Part shown: positions 44,608 through 57,452 of the stretch, piece by piece
Layout: every line of letters starts with the position of its first letter
How positions within the stretch are numbered: position 1 is the first letter of the stretch
Origin: Scleroderma bovista
Lineage: Eukaryota; Basidiomycota; Agaricomycetes; Boletales; Sclerodermataceae
DNA: 64,000 nt
Assembly: GCA_037178675.1 (NCBI GenBank)
Contig: JAYMGJ010000183.1
Span: forward strand, 1-64,000
Direction: 5' to 3'
The notes under the pieces: generated by a model
Database searches by the model: none
Told to the model about the DNA's origin: nothing
The model's input: only the letters and a program-made list of their open reading frames with translations
Program-made: the position numbers and the translations under genes

Positions 44608-46511
44608 TAGGGAGAGGATGACTGAAGCCTAGCAGCTTGTGATATCATGTTCTTGTATTCTACTCAGGGGGGACCGTTCAAAGAAGTGTCAGTTTTGCGC
44701 TGAAGCTGATCAATAAAATACGGATCCACTACATACATACCTAGCATTTTCAATTCTGCAGCTTCAGGCGTGAGTGCCAGCCGAAGCGGCCAAGCCATCA
44801 CTCAACCAACTGGTATCTAGGAGTCTGCAGACTCGAAGTCTCAACTACGTCTTTTACTATCCCGAATCGTGCAACAGACTAGTGTTGATGCTACAGCCTG
44901 AACTAACAGGACCACTGGGCTCGGTCATACTCGGGAGATGTAAGCATCCTAAAACGAAGAGTACAATCGTACCCAAACCCGTTCGGCCTCGAGTCCTATA
45001 ATATATATCCGTCCAATAAAATGAAGAAACGTGTATCAGTACCTTTCTGGTTGCCCGACATATCCCTCGTGTTGCCAAACGGGGCGGCGAAACGCTTAGT
45101 CCGTGGAGGGAAATACGGCAGCTGGACGACAACGGTAGTTAGGCCCACCGCGAAAACCGGACCAGCGGAAAGAAGGATTATATGCATGGAGGAGGCGAAG
45201 ATATTGGACAAGACGTCTTCTCACGTTTTAGTGTCCACTGGCCAAGTTGATGTGCAGAATATGAACAGCCATCAGTGGGGTGTGTTGACAAGAAATGTGA
45301 GCAATGAAAGAATGAAAGAGAAGGCTATATGCATCCCTGTCAAAGGAGAGACCACAGTTTGGCTATGGACCCTCGAAGGACACCAGATATGTTTTTGACC
45401 TTCGGCCGTTGTGGACACTACCCTGCTTCTTACCGGATATGTCCGGAGATGATGCGGTAACTAGCTCAGCACTCCGGACGAGGTTTTCCAGACGTGTACA
45501 AATTGAAACTGAAACTGTTTGGATACCTTGTCACGGATTGAGCATGGGCTGCCTGAAATCGTCCGCACGACAATTGGCCCGGAAATAGTTGTTACAAGTA
45601 CAGTGAACTACCCCCTCGAGCCATGTAAGGGGAATCACTCACACTTATCGTCTCTGTACGGATATCAGGTGCTCGTTTAAATGATCCTGGAGTAGAAACA
45701 GACGGTTACACACATTGCCCAGTTCTCAAACGGTCACCTGAGATTATTTCCGCCTACGGGAGTTCTTCGAGAGGCCTTGAGTAGCTATGGTTATCTCGCT
45801 AGATCTTCCGAGACACGGCGGATGACGAGGTGTTTGCCATCTGTGGCAGGATATACGCAGGAAGATTGTAGGAAAAACACCCAGTATCGAACCTCGCCAA
45901 GGTACTAGTGGCCATCTGTACAGAACGATGGCTGGATTAAAAACCTCGGTGGAGTGAATGAAGGTAGAAAAAAAGTATTAGTTTGCATCGTTGAGACCTC
46001 CCAATGACGGGAACCAATATAGTCGCGCACATCAAGAGCACGCACTATTATGGGTCGATTTAGCTGTGTATTCCGGTATATTTAGGGCGCAGTCGCATCA
46101 CGAACGGAAGCATTGAGGCGTCGGTCTTCTTGTGAGACAGCTCCATGATGGAGACAACATGCTCGAATTATGCGCCATTTGAGGGCAATGGTGATATGGA
46201 ACAGTAGATTGGACAGCGGCGAGTGGGCCAGGATGGTGTCGGCAGAGCGTGTTGACAACTTGAAGACTCAACTTGAAGGCAGAAGACAAGCTGCTGCACC
46301 GCATTACATAATTGGCGCGATGTCATATATAGTTAACCCGGTCACCAACTTCGATTTGTCATTGTATTTCTGTCAATACATATGTTTCCTCGAACTTCAC
46401 CGGTTTATCATCGTCTGTGGTTTCTTTTCGACCCCCAGAAACCCGCCTTCACTAGCAGTGGAGACACCACCACTGAGCAGGCATATCCGAATGCTGAACT
46501 TAACAAGCGTA
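44608..46511. other. Spacer between MBOAT genes 2 and 3
   Basis: About 1.9 kb. A plus-strand frame at 45021-45398 and a minus-strand frame at 44996-45211 have no known domain. TATATAG near 46325 and a leader similar to that of gene 2 belong to the promoter of gene 3. Confidence 0.45.
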
Positions 46512-47796
46512 ATGTCTTTTGGCGATCGCCCATTCCTCAACGATATCCTTCACGTATCGTCGATGAGGCAGCCCTTTGACGTCCGCAGTACCATCACATA
46601 CCTTCTCCCTGCATGCCTGTCATATATCGTGGTCGCTATCCTCGTTACACTTCCGGGGACACGTACACTTCGCATCGCCTTATGGCCACTGATCGCAATC
46701 CTGGCGTTCCGCGCAGCGGCATATGTCGATTTTTCCAATGGGAATCCACAGAGCGCATATCTTAATGCTAATTTCGCAGTAAGTCATATACCTCTGCGTT
46801 ATTATCACTGCATGCTGAGTGCGCGTTATCCATTAGCTCACCATGTCTACCGTGGCGGCACGCACTCTGGAGTGGACATTCTTGAAGGAGCCTCTCAAGC
46901 GCCACCTCCGTCCTGCCAATGCTACCCCATCCATCTTCATGGACGCACTTGACCTAACAACGAATTTCCGCAGTATCGGATGGAACTGGCCGAAGGGGGC
47001 CAAATTTCCCACCGAGACTAGGCCCACTTCTTCCCGCACTGTGTTCTGTTTATACGTGCTGCTTTCTGCCGTGGTTCATGGCTTCATCTGTAGCACGCTT
47101 CATATCGCAATGCTAGCATTCTCCCCGGAAACATTCACCGTTCTGAGCGGTGGCACCATCTTCGATACCAGCCTACCCCCCCTCATCCGCTACGTCCGAT
47201 CGAGCATCATCACAGTGATAGATGCATTCATGATTTGCTTTCTAGTACAGTTCATCTATAGTGTTGGCACGTTGATCGGCGTTGCAGTCTTTCGCCAGGA
47301 CCCCGCACAATGGCCACCCGTCATCCAGGCACCTTGGCTGGCGACTTCCCTGCGCGACTTCTGGAGCCGTAGATGGCACCAGCTGTTCAGGCGTAGCTTC
47401 ATAGTACTCGGCGGCTGGCCGTTGTCAAATTTTTTTGGGCGTGTGGGGTACTTTTTTGGCTCGTTCCTCGCATCGGGCATATTCCACAACGTCATCGTGC
47501 GCTTACATAATGATAACGTCGAGACCTGGTATATGCCTTTCTCGTTCGGGATGATGGCCGCTGGGATCGTGCTAGAGGACGCCTTTACGTGGCTCACCGG
47601 ACGCAGAGTCGGTGGGTGGAAGGGGTGGCTGTGGACGATGGCATGGTTGATTGTGTGGGGGAGCCTGATCGTAGACGGGTTTGCGAGAGGAGGCATGTTT
47701 GCAAGCTCGACTGTGTTCGATAGTGCATCTCCGGCGCGGGCCGTCGTAGAGCGCTATGTGTCGGCTTTCGACAAGTGGCTGCATACCCTTGCGTGA
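46512..47796 (+). CDS. Wax-synthase-like membrane O-acyltransferase 3
   Basis: Exons 46512-46778 and 46837-47796 (58-nt intron, phase 0), 408 aa. It shares the MBOAT motifs SRRWHQLFRRSF and SFLASGIFHNV. The start at 46512 (MSFGDRP) lines up with gene 2 (MSFGAG); an in-frame ATG 21 nt upstream is possible. Some substitutions touch otherwise constant positions (for example the loop ETWYMPFSF instead of EMWCMLLSF), so substrate or activity may differ. The ORF is intact. Confidence 0.86.
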
Positions 47797-48192
47797 TGCT
47801 GCGTCCGCTGAAGAGGTTTTCGAGTTAGACTTCAACACAGACCTAATCGTTTGTGATTCCACACTAGTATTCCAATAAGATACCGGGCTAGATTACTTGT
47901 ACCAAACTGAGCAGCATGTAACACTAGAGATGCTGAGTCTGGATTGCTCTCTCCAGGGTACAAGCCGAACCTACATACAAATAGTCCCGTTTCTGAGAAC
48001 CGAAGACATTCATCGTGGTTCTTCCCTTTGATACTCCCTCAACTTTACTATGTGTCGATGTACACCAGTCCCATTTCCGAGCCGAACAATGATAAAAAGC
48101 GATACAATTAAACTCCGCTGTTTAAATGCTCAAATCCTAGGAACACTGCTCACGGTTGGCGTTCAAATTCCTCGCCAACCTCCAGTCCCACC
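47797..48192. other. Spacer between MBOAT gene 3 and the methyltransferase gene
   Basis: About 400 bp, no feature beyond flanking untranslated regions. Confidence 0.45.
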
Positions 48193-48976
48193 ATGATGCT
48201 AGTAGCGCCAGTGGCCAAAATCGTTGCTTTGCTGGTGGCTCAAATTGCAATAGCCCGCGCCCTAACGCCTCCAAGTGCCCCCAAGGCGAAGGAGGTTTAC
48301 ATGCCCTCAATGCTAGCAACAATATGGCAGCGGCTGCTACCTCACCTGACCAGGGTACGGCCCACTGCTCGGAAGCAATTATTAACCGTAATCTTTCTGT
48401 CAGTTTATGTTCTGGTCATTGACCATTGCAGAAGTCGCAACGGCATTTTCAGCCAGCGATCTCTGCCCGGACGCTCTGGCCCAGCCGATCGCGGGGTTGC
48501 TTAATCGCAACCACACATCTTTGCAGCAAATTGGCACACTGTCACCCGCATTTTTGGCTGGTATTTTTCTGGCGATTACCGGTGCACTGTTCCGATTGTA
48601 CTGCTTCCGAGTTCTCGGCCAGTTCTTTACCTTCGAGCTGAGCGTTCGGTCGGATCACAAACTCGTCACCTCAGGCCCATACTCCATCGTGCGACATCCA
48701 TCCTACACCGGAGGTCTATGCATGCAGCTCGGGCATGTGATAGCCATATTTGACCGGAATTCGTGGCTTGTAGCTTCTTCTGGCTTGTTTCCTCATGATG
48801 AGGTCTCCCTGACACAGGTGCTGTGGTGTCTGAGAGTCCTTGCAACCTCGGTACCATTGATGATCATAACCACACGAACGAATAACGAGGATGTGATGTT
48901 GGAGAAAGCTTTTGGTAAGGAGTGGAGGGCATGGGCGAAGAAGGTGCCATATAAGCTGGTTCCTGGCGTATACTAA
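48193..48976 (+). CDS. Isoprenylcysteine carboxyl methyltransferase (Ste14/ICMT)-like protein
   Basis: Exons 48193-48354 and 48404-48976 (49-nt intron, phase 0), 244 aa. A hydrophobic N-terminus is followed by several membrane segments and the ICMT signature: ELSVRSDHKLVTSGPYSIV, then RHPSYTG, then a C-terminal block with DVMLEKAFGKEWRAWAKKV and YKLVPG. ICMT enzymes methylate the C-terminal prenylated cysteine of CaaX proteins (Ras, pheromones) in the ER, using S-adenosylmethionine. Agaricomycetes often have several shorter ICMT-like paralogs; this may be one of them and could act on a small prenyl or terpenoid substrate. It sits within the MBOAT cluster. The frame is intact. Confidence 0.85.
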
Positions 48977-49568
48977 GACTCAAGAGGTATACCCTTCTTT
49001 TCCTCGTGGTTTCTCAATGCTGTGTAGTAGATGAAATTCACGGATTGTCATGCAAGTTGTTGGAGTGCCAACGGGATCGCGTTCACTACCTTTCTTCCAG
49101 TATATAGTCACAGTGTTCTGTTTGTCCTCAGTTGCTGATTCTCAACACTGACGTATGTTGTTCGTCGTTCATCGTTTCTGGACTGTGGACTGATGGCGTT
49201 CGTGCCAGACGTTGTTAGGTACTCAGTTCATGTACCTTACATAGTTGGTGATTGTCAAGAGCAAGGGTTGACTTTAGCAGTGCTAGGTCGATGGCCAAGT
49301 CATTGATCGAACTGCCACGAAAGATGCGGTAGCATTTGATATGGTTTAGTAGAAACCTAGATCGCTGCCAAAATCGACCAGGGTGACCAGAACGTCGAGG
49401 TAAACCAAATCCCCAAATTCTAGGCGTGCATTGTGCGTTTTATACCGGACAGACGCCAATGCTAGTGACATTATTCTGGGTCCCTACACCAGTAAAAATG
49501 TGATGATAGCATGGGCGATATTTCCCACCGAGCCCAATTACATTAGAGCATGGTATCAGGTCTTTGGG
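48977..49568. other. Intergenic, convergent 3' flanks
   Basis: About 590 bp between the ICMT-like gene and the minus-strand MBOAT gene 4. No supportable gene. Confidence 0.45.
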
Positions 49569-50894
49569 TCAGTTGACTGCTATCTCGGGAACCTCTCCAA
49601 CAGACGCAGGATCAAAGGCACGCAACCACCTGTCAAATGCCAATACATAGTGCTCCACGAAGGCCCGCGCCGGCGATGCACTTTCGAACACGCTCGAGCT
49701 TGCAAACATGCCCGCTCTAGCAAACCCGTCTACCATTAAGTTCCCCCACACAAGCATCCATGCCATCATCCACAGCCGCCCGTTCCACCCACCGACTGTG
49801 CGTCCCGTGAGTGCCGTAAACACGTCTTCCAGCACGATACCAGCAGCCATCATTCCGAATGAGAGAAGCATGCACCACATCTCGACGTTACCATTGAGCG
49901 TGAGCACCACAACATGGTGGAATATTCCCGATGCGAGGAACGCGCCGAGGATATACCCCGGACGCCCAAATACGAATGAGAGCGGCCAGCTACCAAGCAC
50001 GATGAAGGGGCGCCTGTACAACTGGTGCCATCTGCGGCTCCAAAAGTCGCGCAGAGAAGTGGCAAGCCAGGGAGATTGGAAGAAGGGAGGCCACTGTGCG
50101 GGATCTTGACGCAGGACTGCAACGCCGACCAATGTCAAAACGTCATAGTTGAACTGGATGACGGAGTAGATCCCGAGTGCGACCGCTGTGGAGATGATGC
50201 TCGAGCGGATGTAACGAATTAGGGGGGGCAAGCTGGCATCGAAAATACTGCCTCCAGTCATAACGGTGAATGTTTCCGGTGAGAATGCTTGTATAGCGAT
50301 CTGGAAGACGCCGCAGATGAAGCTATGGACCAATGCAGAGACAAGCACGTATAAGCAGAAAATGGTGCGAGAAGTGGGTCTAGTCTCAGGGGGGACATAG
50401 ATAGATTTTGACCAGTTCCACCCAATGCCACGTATGTTCACTGCTAGGTCGAGTGCGTCCATGACGATAGATGGGGTAGCATTGGCAGGGCGAAGGTGGC
50501 GCTTAAGGCGCTCCTTCAAGCAGCTCCATTCGAGAGTGCGTATTGCAACGCAGAGCATCACAAGCTAGGTGGCCCGCGCCTTTCAGAGTGCAATCGCTTC
50601 CGGATTGATACGACTACTGACCGCAAAATCGACATTAAGGTGTGTTCTCTGGGGGTCCCCGTTGGAAAGGTCAACATATACCGCTGCGCGGAACGCCAGG
50701 AGCGCAATCAGCGGCCAGAGCGCGATGCGAAGCGTACGTGTCCCCGGGAGCATGACCAGGATTGCGACCACGATATACGAGAGGCATGCGGGAAGGAGGT
50801 ATGTGATGGTGCTTCGGACGTCAAAGGGCTGCCTCGTCGACGGGAGGTGAAGGATACTTTTGAGGAACTCGGGTAAGCTGGCGCCAACAGACAT
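49569..50894 (-). CDS. Wax-synthase-like membrane O-acyltransferase 4
   Basis: Minus-strand exons 50894-50622 and 50564-49569 (57-nt intron, phase 0), 422 aa. The MBOAT motifs SRRWHQLYRRPF and AFLASGIFHHV are kept. It differs from the other three by inverse orientation, a one-residue deletion in the ETRPTSSRT loop and a C-terminal extension of about 13 residues (DPASVGEVPEIAVN). The intron position and phase match the other copies, so all four descend from one gene. The ORF is intact. Confidence 0.87.
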
Positions 50895-51342
50895 GATGAA
50901 GTTCGTTCTGCAGGGTACAATCGGTTATGTAAATTCATTCTTCTTTGGCCTGTTCAACACTGAGCAGGCGCCAGAGAAGGGAAAACATTCACCAGTGGCT
51001 TGGCGTCGGGCGATGTGTCTACTCAGCATCGCAAGATTATACCTATTTACAATCAATTTGGCTGAGAAACACTCTCAATTTTTCGGTCGCAAAGGTACAT
51101 CGTACCGTACTTCTTTCCTTATAAGCTTTTGCGTTGACTGTCCCCTCAGTTGAGATGTGGGCCAGACTGTAACCGTCCGGACTACTAACATGCTGAAAAC
51201 GCACAGCCGGGACTTGGCCCAGGCCCTCATCAACCGAGGCGTCAACCTTGAACCTAACAGAAAAGAACGAACGACGTTGGTCTCCAAGTTTTCCAGAGTA
51301 CAGTTCCAATTGGTACTAAGTGGCCGCATATGAGATCTATTT
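50895..51342. other. Upstream region of MBOAT gene 4
   Basis: About 450 bp, no supportable gene. It includes CAGTTCCAATTGG at 51301, which resembles the centre of the 60-bp palindrome at 2735-2794 but is not itself palindromic over a long span. Confidence 0.45.
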
Positions 51343-52170
51343 CATTTGCGAACGTATCTGACAGGCGCGACACCAGAATACCTATGTATCCGGACACTCC
51401 AAGCCTCTTCGTCCTTCCTGCCCGTTATCGCACTCGACCCTCAACCAGACGAACACATCCTCGACATGGCGTCTGCTCCAGGTGGCAAAACGACACAAAT
51501 GGCCGCCCTCCTCCAAAATACTGCCCACGTCTTCGCCAAAGATACCAACAAAGCCCGAATGAACAGTCTCGCAGCCATCGTCCACCGTATGCGGTGCAAA
51601 AACGTTACTGTATGCTCGTACGGCGGTCAGGGGTTCCCTAAGGTGATGGGTGGGTTTGATAGGGAGCTCCTCGATGCGACGGCGTGTAGTGAAACTGGTG
51701 TTATTAACAAGGATTCGAGCGTGAATGTTAACAAGGTAACCTCTGTTCCATTCTACCATCCGTGGACTTGTATTGACCAGTTATTCTATCTAATATCATA
51801 CTGGACAGACCGTGATTCAATGCCCCCTTCCCACCCCCAAAGCAACTCGTCCTGTGTGCTAGCGACAATGTCTCGCCAGAATCCAAGACAGACGGGTACC
51901 TCGTCGACTCGACTTGTTCTGTCACCGCCGACGAGAACGAGGCTGTGGAGACTATGCACCGAAGAACCCAATGCCACGTAATGCTGGGTTCGGGTTCGGA
52001 CGTGAAGGGTTCATCAGGTATCACGGTAAGACGTCCCACCGGTCTCTAAGCCTCGCAGGGAGTTTATATCTGCATGGTCATAACATGGATGGATTCTCCG
52101 TTGCGAAGTTCAAGGTTGAGAAGTCGATTAGGAAGATAAGGAGTACATCGAAGGTTTGTGTATTGTGCTT
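51343..52170 (+). pseudogene. Truncated NOP2-like rRNA m5C methyltransferase pseudogene
   Basis: The segment starts inside the methyltransferase domain (LTGATPEYL) and continues with the SAM site LDMASAPGGKTTQMAALL and KVMGGFDRELLDA. The following catalytic Pro-Cys motif is altered (ATACSETG instead of a PCSGTG type) and the frame then runs into noncoding sequence. Further matches (LVLCASDNVSPESK, then STCSVTADENEAV, then FGREGFIRYHGKTSH, then MDGFSVAKFKVEKS) lie in different frames. The N-terminal part of the protein is absent. It is a dead fragment of a gene for a nucleolar 25S rRNA methyltransferase; the functional gene must be elsewhere. Confidence 0.85.
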
Positions 52171-52949
52171 GTCCTTTTGTGATCGATTTTGATGTTTTGG
52201 TTTGCCTTTCCGAGGGACGACAAAGACTTGGACAAAAATTCTGCGTCGCCATGGACTTATGAGTCCACTTGAAACTTCCTTTAGGAGGGATAATTCGAGT
52301 GGCAAACTAAAATTTTCCATTTTTAGGATCAAGTCGTTGACACAGCCCGGACGGCATGTGGTTTGGTACCCGAGTCATACTGATCATAGGCGTTCTTTCG
52401 TACTTCTAGTGACATTGGACATTTCGCAATCAAGTGGGTTCGACGCACATTCGAACCTGGATGTGTCCTTGAGGCAGTTGGTTGCAATTGTAACTATGCG
52501 TGACATCCGGACCAAGAGTACCAAGATCTCTGTCCATCATGGAAGCTTCAGCCACCATCATTCGTTGATGCGGCGGCCCCAGATGCATTCAGCATGGTTT
52601 GTTTTAACTTAGCACACAGCAAAGGCGAATCTTCGGATCATGAGATAAGCCTGGGATATAAGTAACGTCGTGCCTTGTCGCCAACTTCTCCCACTTTCCG
52701 GCCTCAATAAGTGGCTCACGACCCATTCACATGACACAAATGGCCAATCCACTGATAGGTAATCAGCTCACTCTATGGAATTCTTGTCTTGTTAAATCTG
52801 ATCTTTACAGTGGTACCTCTTACCCTGATGCTGCATGATTGTGGTTAGGATATGTGCTACTCACTTGATGTTTTTGAAACTGATCAGGTTGATCAGCAAT
52901 TACATTGGCTAAGGAGGTAAATAGCCACTATTTGGTGTCATATCTGATT
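52171..52949. other. Intergenic sequence, possibly with 5' exons of the next gene
   Basis: About 780 bp. An ATG at 52731 followed by donor-like and acceptor-like sites may belong to the membrane protein gene downstream, but I cannot fix the exons. Confidence 0.4.
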
Positions 52950-54308
52950 AATGATCCTATTGTCTTCTGGAAAGGTTGAATGTATTTGGGTATCCCAACT
53001 CCCCTTCTTAGACCACAGCATTGATGTGTTGATCATACAGAAAAAGCCCATGTCAATGGTCACCTTGATGTATCTTGTGGTAAGCCCTAAATACATATAT
53101 CATCCTAACTTAGTTTTTGAGTTCAGTGGACACAGTTGCGATACTTTGGTATCATAGCAATTCTGTGTGTCCTTTGCTGTGTCTGTTTCAATGGTGCTTG
53201 AACCAATGATCATTGATAGGCTTTGTACTGGAGGTAGGTCACTTGAATTGTTGAATGTTGACATAATGCTCATGGCAGCCAGTATACATTTCAGATTGGA
53301 ATAGTTCAAATGAGGTAAGGACTATGTTCAATGATAATGTATAGCTGATAATTGACTATCTTTGTAGTTGTGAGTCTCTTACTACCATTTAGTCTTTAGA
53401 TATAATCAACATAGACTATCACTAGCTCTGATGGCAGCTGTAAGCAAGAAATTTGGATGGATGTTTGCATCATTCAATCAACTCTGCATAGCCAACCCAT
53501 TTATTTTTCTCCGATTCTGTGGAACCCTGATGCAATATATACTTGTGCAAAGTAGGTGTTCTTCATCGTATTTAATGCTGCAGTCTCACACTCCCAGTCA
53601 TTCTCCAAATGCGGCTTTATGTTCTGTACAACCATTCGAAGAGAGTAATGTTCATTGTGGTGTTAAGTTTCATCATGGAAATTGTTGTCATGTCTATAGC
53701 AAGCATCATTGATAGTCAGTCTTTGATTTTTGTGGAAACTGATTGCTGTCTTTGTTGTCTCAAGTCGCAAATTTATTCACAGAAGATGACTATATCTATA
53801 TCACTTTTTCTGCAGTCTTGGCTTACGAGCTTCTATTGTTTTTCCTTGCTTCGTGGGCCGCCATTCAGTGCTCTAGATGTTCCTCTCCAGCAAATCGGAA
53901 TGGAGCTCGACACCTTAGAGTTATTCTTATAGAAGGAAATGTGATATACTTCCTTGCGTGAGTACTACCACTGGTCGATGGTCCCTGACTGACACCACCA
54001 GAATGTTGCTTTATCTGCTTATTTTCTTGCCATTGTGTCTTGTTGGATCTGTATGTTTCCTTCCTCATTTCAGGACAACCGAAACGTGACAATTTTATTA
54101 GGTCCAGTCCTACAATGTGGCATCAAATTTCATATATTGCCTGACTAGCATTACCGGCTGTCACCTCGTTTTGGATATCCGAAGTGCGGCCTCGCAGTCG
54201 TCTACTAGTACCAATGCCTCGCATGATTCAAGAGGACAAATTTCCCTCGTAGTCTTCCGTGATCTTACTACCCACACTTCTACCGATGACGTTACAGCGT
54301 CAGAATAG
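52950..54308 (+). CDS. DUF6533-type multi-pass membrane protein, second copy (approximate model)
   Basis: Exon-like pieces encode the same family as at 33856-35150: an early piece with KKPMSMVTLMYLV, a hydrophobic RYFGIIAILCVLCC, then VILQMRLYVLYNHSKRVMF, then VLAYELLLFFLASWAAIQ leading to EGNVIYFL, and a final piece with GCHLVLDIRSAASQSSTSTN. The order and spacing are typical, but the borders of the first exons are unresolved and the protein may not be intact. Function unknown. The 5' limit is an estimate. Confidence 0.55.
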
Positions 54309-54692
54309 TATTTATCATACACATCTCCAACAGTGGTTTGTCGTCGATCAAAATACCATTTTGTTCAACACAAGTGACTCCGAATCCAGCCATTCTGAAT
54401 CACTGGGGCCACAGGGTACTTTTAGTGCTACTGGTACGTGAGAATGACAATTTGGTGTAAGCAACGAGAGGTTCCATTGGGACTCACCGACCAAGGTGCT
54501 TGTGTCGATCTTATTGCTTAGACCCATCACATGTGGTACTGTAGGCACTCGACAGTGCCAGTGATGGGCACTTCAAAAGTTGCTTGAAGATGTATATATA
54601 CATATGCAAATATGTATTGATTACAACAAGAAAAATCTCATATATGGTCGGACCAAACTCGTCTACCCCTCTTAGAATCCCGTCCCACTACA
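54309..54692. other. Short intergenic region
   Basis: About 380 bp between two stop codons facing each other. No feature recognised. Confidence 0.45.
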
Positions 54693-57452
54693 TCAGAAAA
54701 TCCCAGACCCAGGCAACAGCTGCGACATCTGTCCATGCTCCTCATCGCTCTCATCCTCACCATCGCCATCACTACCGTCCAGTGACAAATCGTAAGGCAC
54801 CACCGCCTCCCGTCTCTGCTCTTCAAATCCCAGCGGCTCATGCTCAAATGGGTTAAGGTCCGCATCTGGCGTCGCAGGCGGCGGAACCAGATGTACAGAC
54901 TCCACGAACGGTGGATGAGGTTGTTGTTGTGCAAGGGCGGGTGCTGGCGCGGCGGAGACGCGTTGGAGAGGTGGAAGGGTATGAGGAGGCGCTGGCTGGG
55001 GTGCGGGTGGAGTCGTGTTGGGCATATGTTGAGTCGCGGCCTGCGTAAGCAATGTGGGAGACGCTGACGTTGGTGCGGGTGCGGGTGTGTGCTGCGTGCG
55101 CAGTGTGGTATTAGTAGGTGCTGCAACAGCGGCACCGGTAGTAGGTGGTTGTGCCCGCGGCTGAAGTTCGTACTCAAACTGCATAAAGAAGCATTACAAA
55201 GTGAGGGGAGATGACGAACAGGGAAACTCACAGCGGAAAAGACTTCTTCTCTTCGTCTATGTCCGCTGTCCTTGTCGATACAGTAGCAGAGATACAGCAC
55301 GTCAGCACTGCACATGAACGAGGAGTCAAGTAATTGCAACAACAACAAAAAATCAAAAACGACATACACATCCTTGACAAGGCCAACACAGTACAACCCA
55401 ACAAGCGCAGTCACACCACCGGCCAACACTGCAGCTCCCAGGGCAGAATTTGGTGCGGCAAGTGTGTGCGCGACGAACAGATACGTCAACAGAGCAAACG
55501 GGAACGTCAATGTCAGCGGAGCATAGGTCAGCATGGTAAGCTGGGCTGAAAAAACGCGCCGTCAGCGGTCGGTAATTGTCAAAGAAAAATAAACATACGT
55601 TCGGTCTTGAATTTGCGCCTGAACCGTCCAACATCTGCAGTTTCCACTGCGACTGTCAGAGCGCGGGCTCGTCTGGCACTCGGGAAGAATGGATCGCCAG
55701 TCAGGCCCGTGTAGATCAGGGCATATCTGCTGAGCGCCGAAGTGACCGTTTCGAGATAGGCCACAGCAATACCAGAACCAACAGCGAGCGGTTGCAACCA
55801 GGGTCTGAGCATGAGCGGAAAGTAGGATGGAAGGAGGCGCAATGCGATCGTTATGAGATTGAGTAAGCGAATTCCGGCGAGTATGAGGGCACTTATGACG
55901 ATCGAGCCAAGGGAAGGATAGGTAGCGCGGAAGAGCGCGGCATGGATGATGTGCGTGTCAGTTGGAAGCCGAGGAGGCTCATGTGGACTGGTAGACTATT
56001 AGCGAGGGCGAAGAACTTGACTGGGTGGGACATACTCGGTATAGTACCAAGCGCCGATAACACCTGCACAGGTAGTGCGCAGTACACCTCGTGCGACACC
56101 CCAACTCCAAAGCCAAACACCGACTGCACCTACAATAGCCCAATCGGCCCATTCTCTGAGATGACCTTCGACCGACCCACTTGCACTTTCGATGTAACCG
56201 ATCAAGACTAAACGGAAGATCAGTGTGAGGAAAGGAATAGATGCAAGTAAAGTAAGAAGGAGGATAGCGGGAGAGAGTGCGAGGAGAAATGGATTGGCCA
56301 TGAGAAGTTCGGATGTGAGGTCTAGTACGGACGATGTGGAATGGATTTCCCTTGGGAGATCGACAAGTCTCCGTGCAGTGATAAGTGACAAAACCAGGGG
56401 TATGAGCGAGAATAGCCGCAAGCTGATCATGTTTCAGTTAATCATGCCTCGACCAGTACCCGTCGAACCACTCACCCGACTGTTTCTCCCCATGTAGGCT
56501 CCTGGTCACCGTCCCACATAAAGCTGCCTGCAAAAGCCCAGATTGCGGAGATGAAGAGTGTAGCAGGTATAAATAGCGAGGTTGCAATCATGACGGGTCT
56601 AACAAATATCCGCAAGAGAAAGATATGCACATATGCAACAGCAGCACTGAGAAATGTGAGGATCGTGAGTAGCGGTATGGTGTGTAGCAGGGTGGTGTAT
56701 GGTACGGGTCCTCGTGACTTGCCAGGTTTCCGGAGGAAGAGGAGCAGGATGGAGAAGAAGAGACATATGGCAACGCCAGTACACCAGACGATTGTCCACG
56801 ACGAGTCGTTAAATTTCCGACGGGAACGAGACGGACGTTGCGGGTCGGGTAACGAAAACACATCGATAGGCCGAGTGGTACCGTCTCTGGGTAGCAGTGA
56901 CTCGGTTAAGGAGAGGGACACAGGTTCATGACTCTGTCGTGGTGGGGGAGGTGGAGGTGTTTTCAACCGTGTATCCCGCGGTGCAGTCCACCCAGCCAAG
57001 GACCCTGGTGAGTCGAGGGACGATGATGACGACGAAGGTGGTGGTGAACGTGGGCGTCGTGGTGGTGATGCCTGGTGCGCCAACCATCCCTTTGGAAAAT
57101 CCTGGGATTCTGCCTGGTCGTAATTCGAAGACATCAAAGGGATCGACTGGGCTGCATGGGAAGAGGCCCCTGGCGGGAAATCGTCCTCGTCCAGACGGAG
57201 ATATGGATCCTCGCCGTCCATCTGATTCATTCTCCCCACACGACCGCCTCCCCTCCTGGATGCCCTACTTGCATGGCTCTCGCGAAGATGGGGGTCATCT
57301 CTATCGTCAAGGTCGGTGTCGTGGTTGCCCGCTTGTGATCCATCGTCTGTGGTGAAGGAAAAGAAGAGTGGCTGCGAAGAAGAGAGACTTGATTCTGGAT
57401 TATTCTGCTGCAACAGGAATTGTGACGCATACTGGGCGAACGACTTTGCCAT
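54693..57452 (-). CDS. Choline transporter-like protein (Pns1/SLC44 family)
   Basis: Six exons on the minus strand: 57452-56476, 56422-56036, 55987-55599, 55545-55368, 55307-55232 and 55178-54693, giving 830 aa. A disordered N-terminus of about 215 residues, rich in Ser, Pro and Asp, precedes the membrane domain. That domain has SLC44 hallmarks: FAGSFMWD, GVIGAWYY, RYALIYTGLTGDPFF and the C-terminal ADVLYLCYCIDKDSG. The C-terminal tail (about 160 residues) is Pro/Ala-rich and ends in an acidic stretch. Members are multi-pass plasma or organelle membrane proteins; yeast Pns1 is of uncertain substrate despite the name. All joins keep frame. The tails are longer than in yeast. Confidence 0.88.

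Noticed and set aside
45021..45398. 125-aa plus-strand frame between MBOAT genes 2 and 3
   Set aside because: No recognisable motif. A minus-strand frame overlaps it, and neither has support from neighbours.
46170..46511. Upstream extension of the MBOAT gene 3 frame
   Set aside because: The open frame continues upstream into the 5' leader that is shared with gene 2 and is noncoding there. The start at 46512 matches the paralog.
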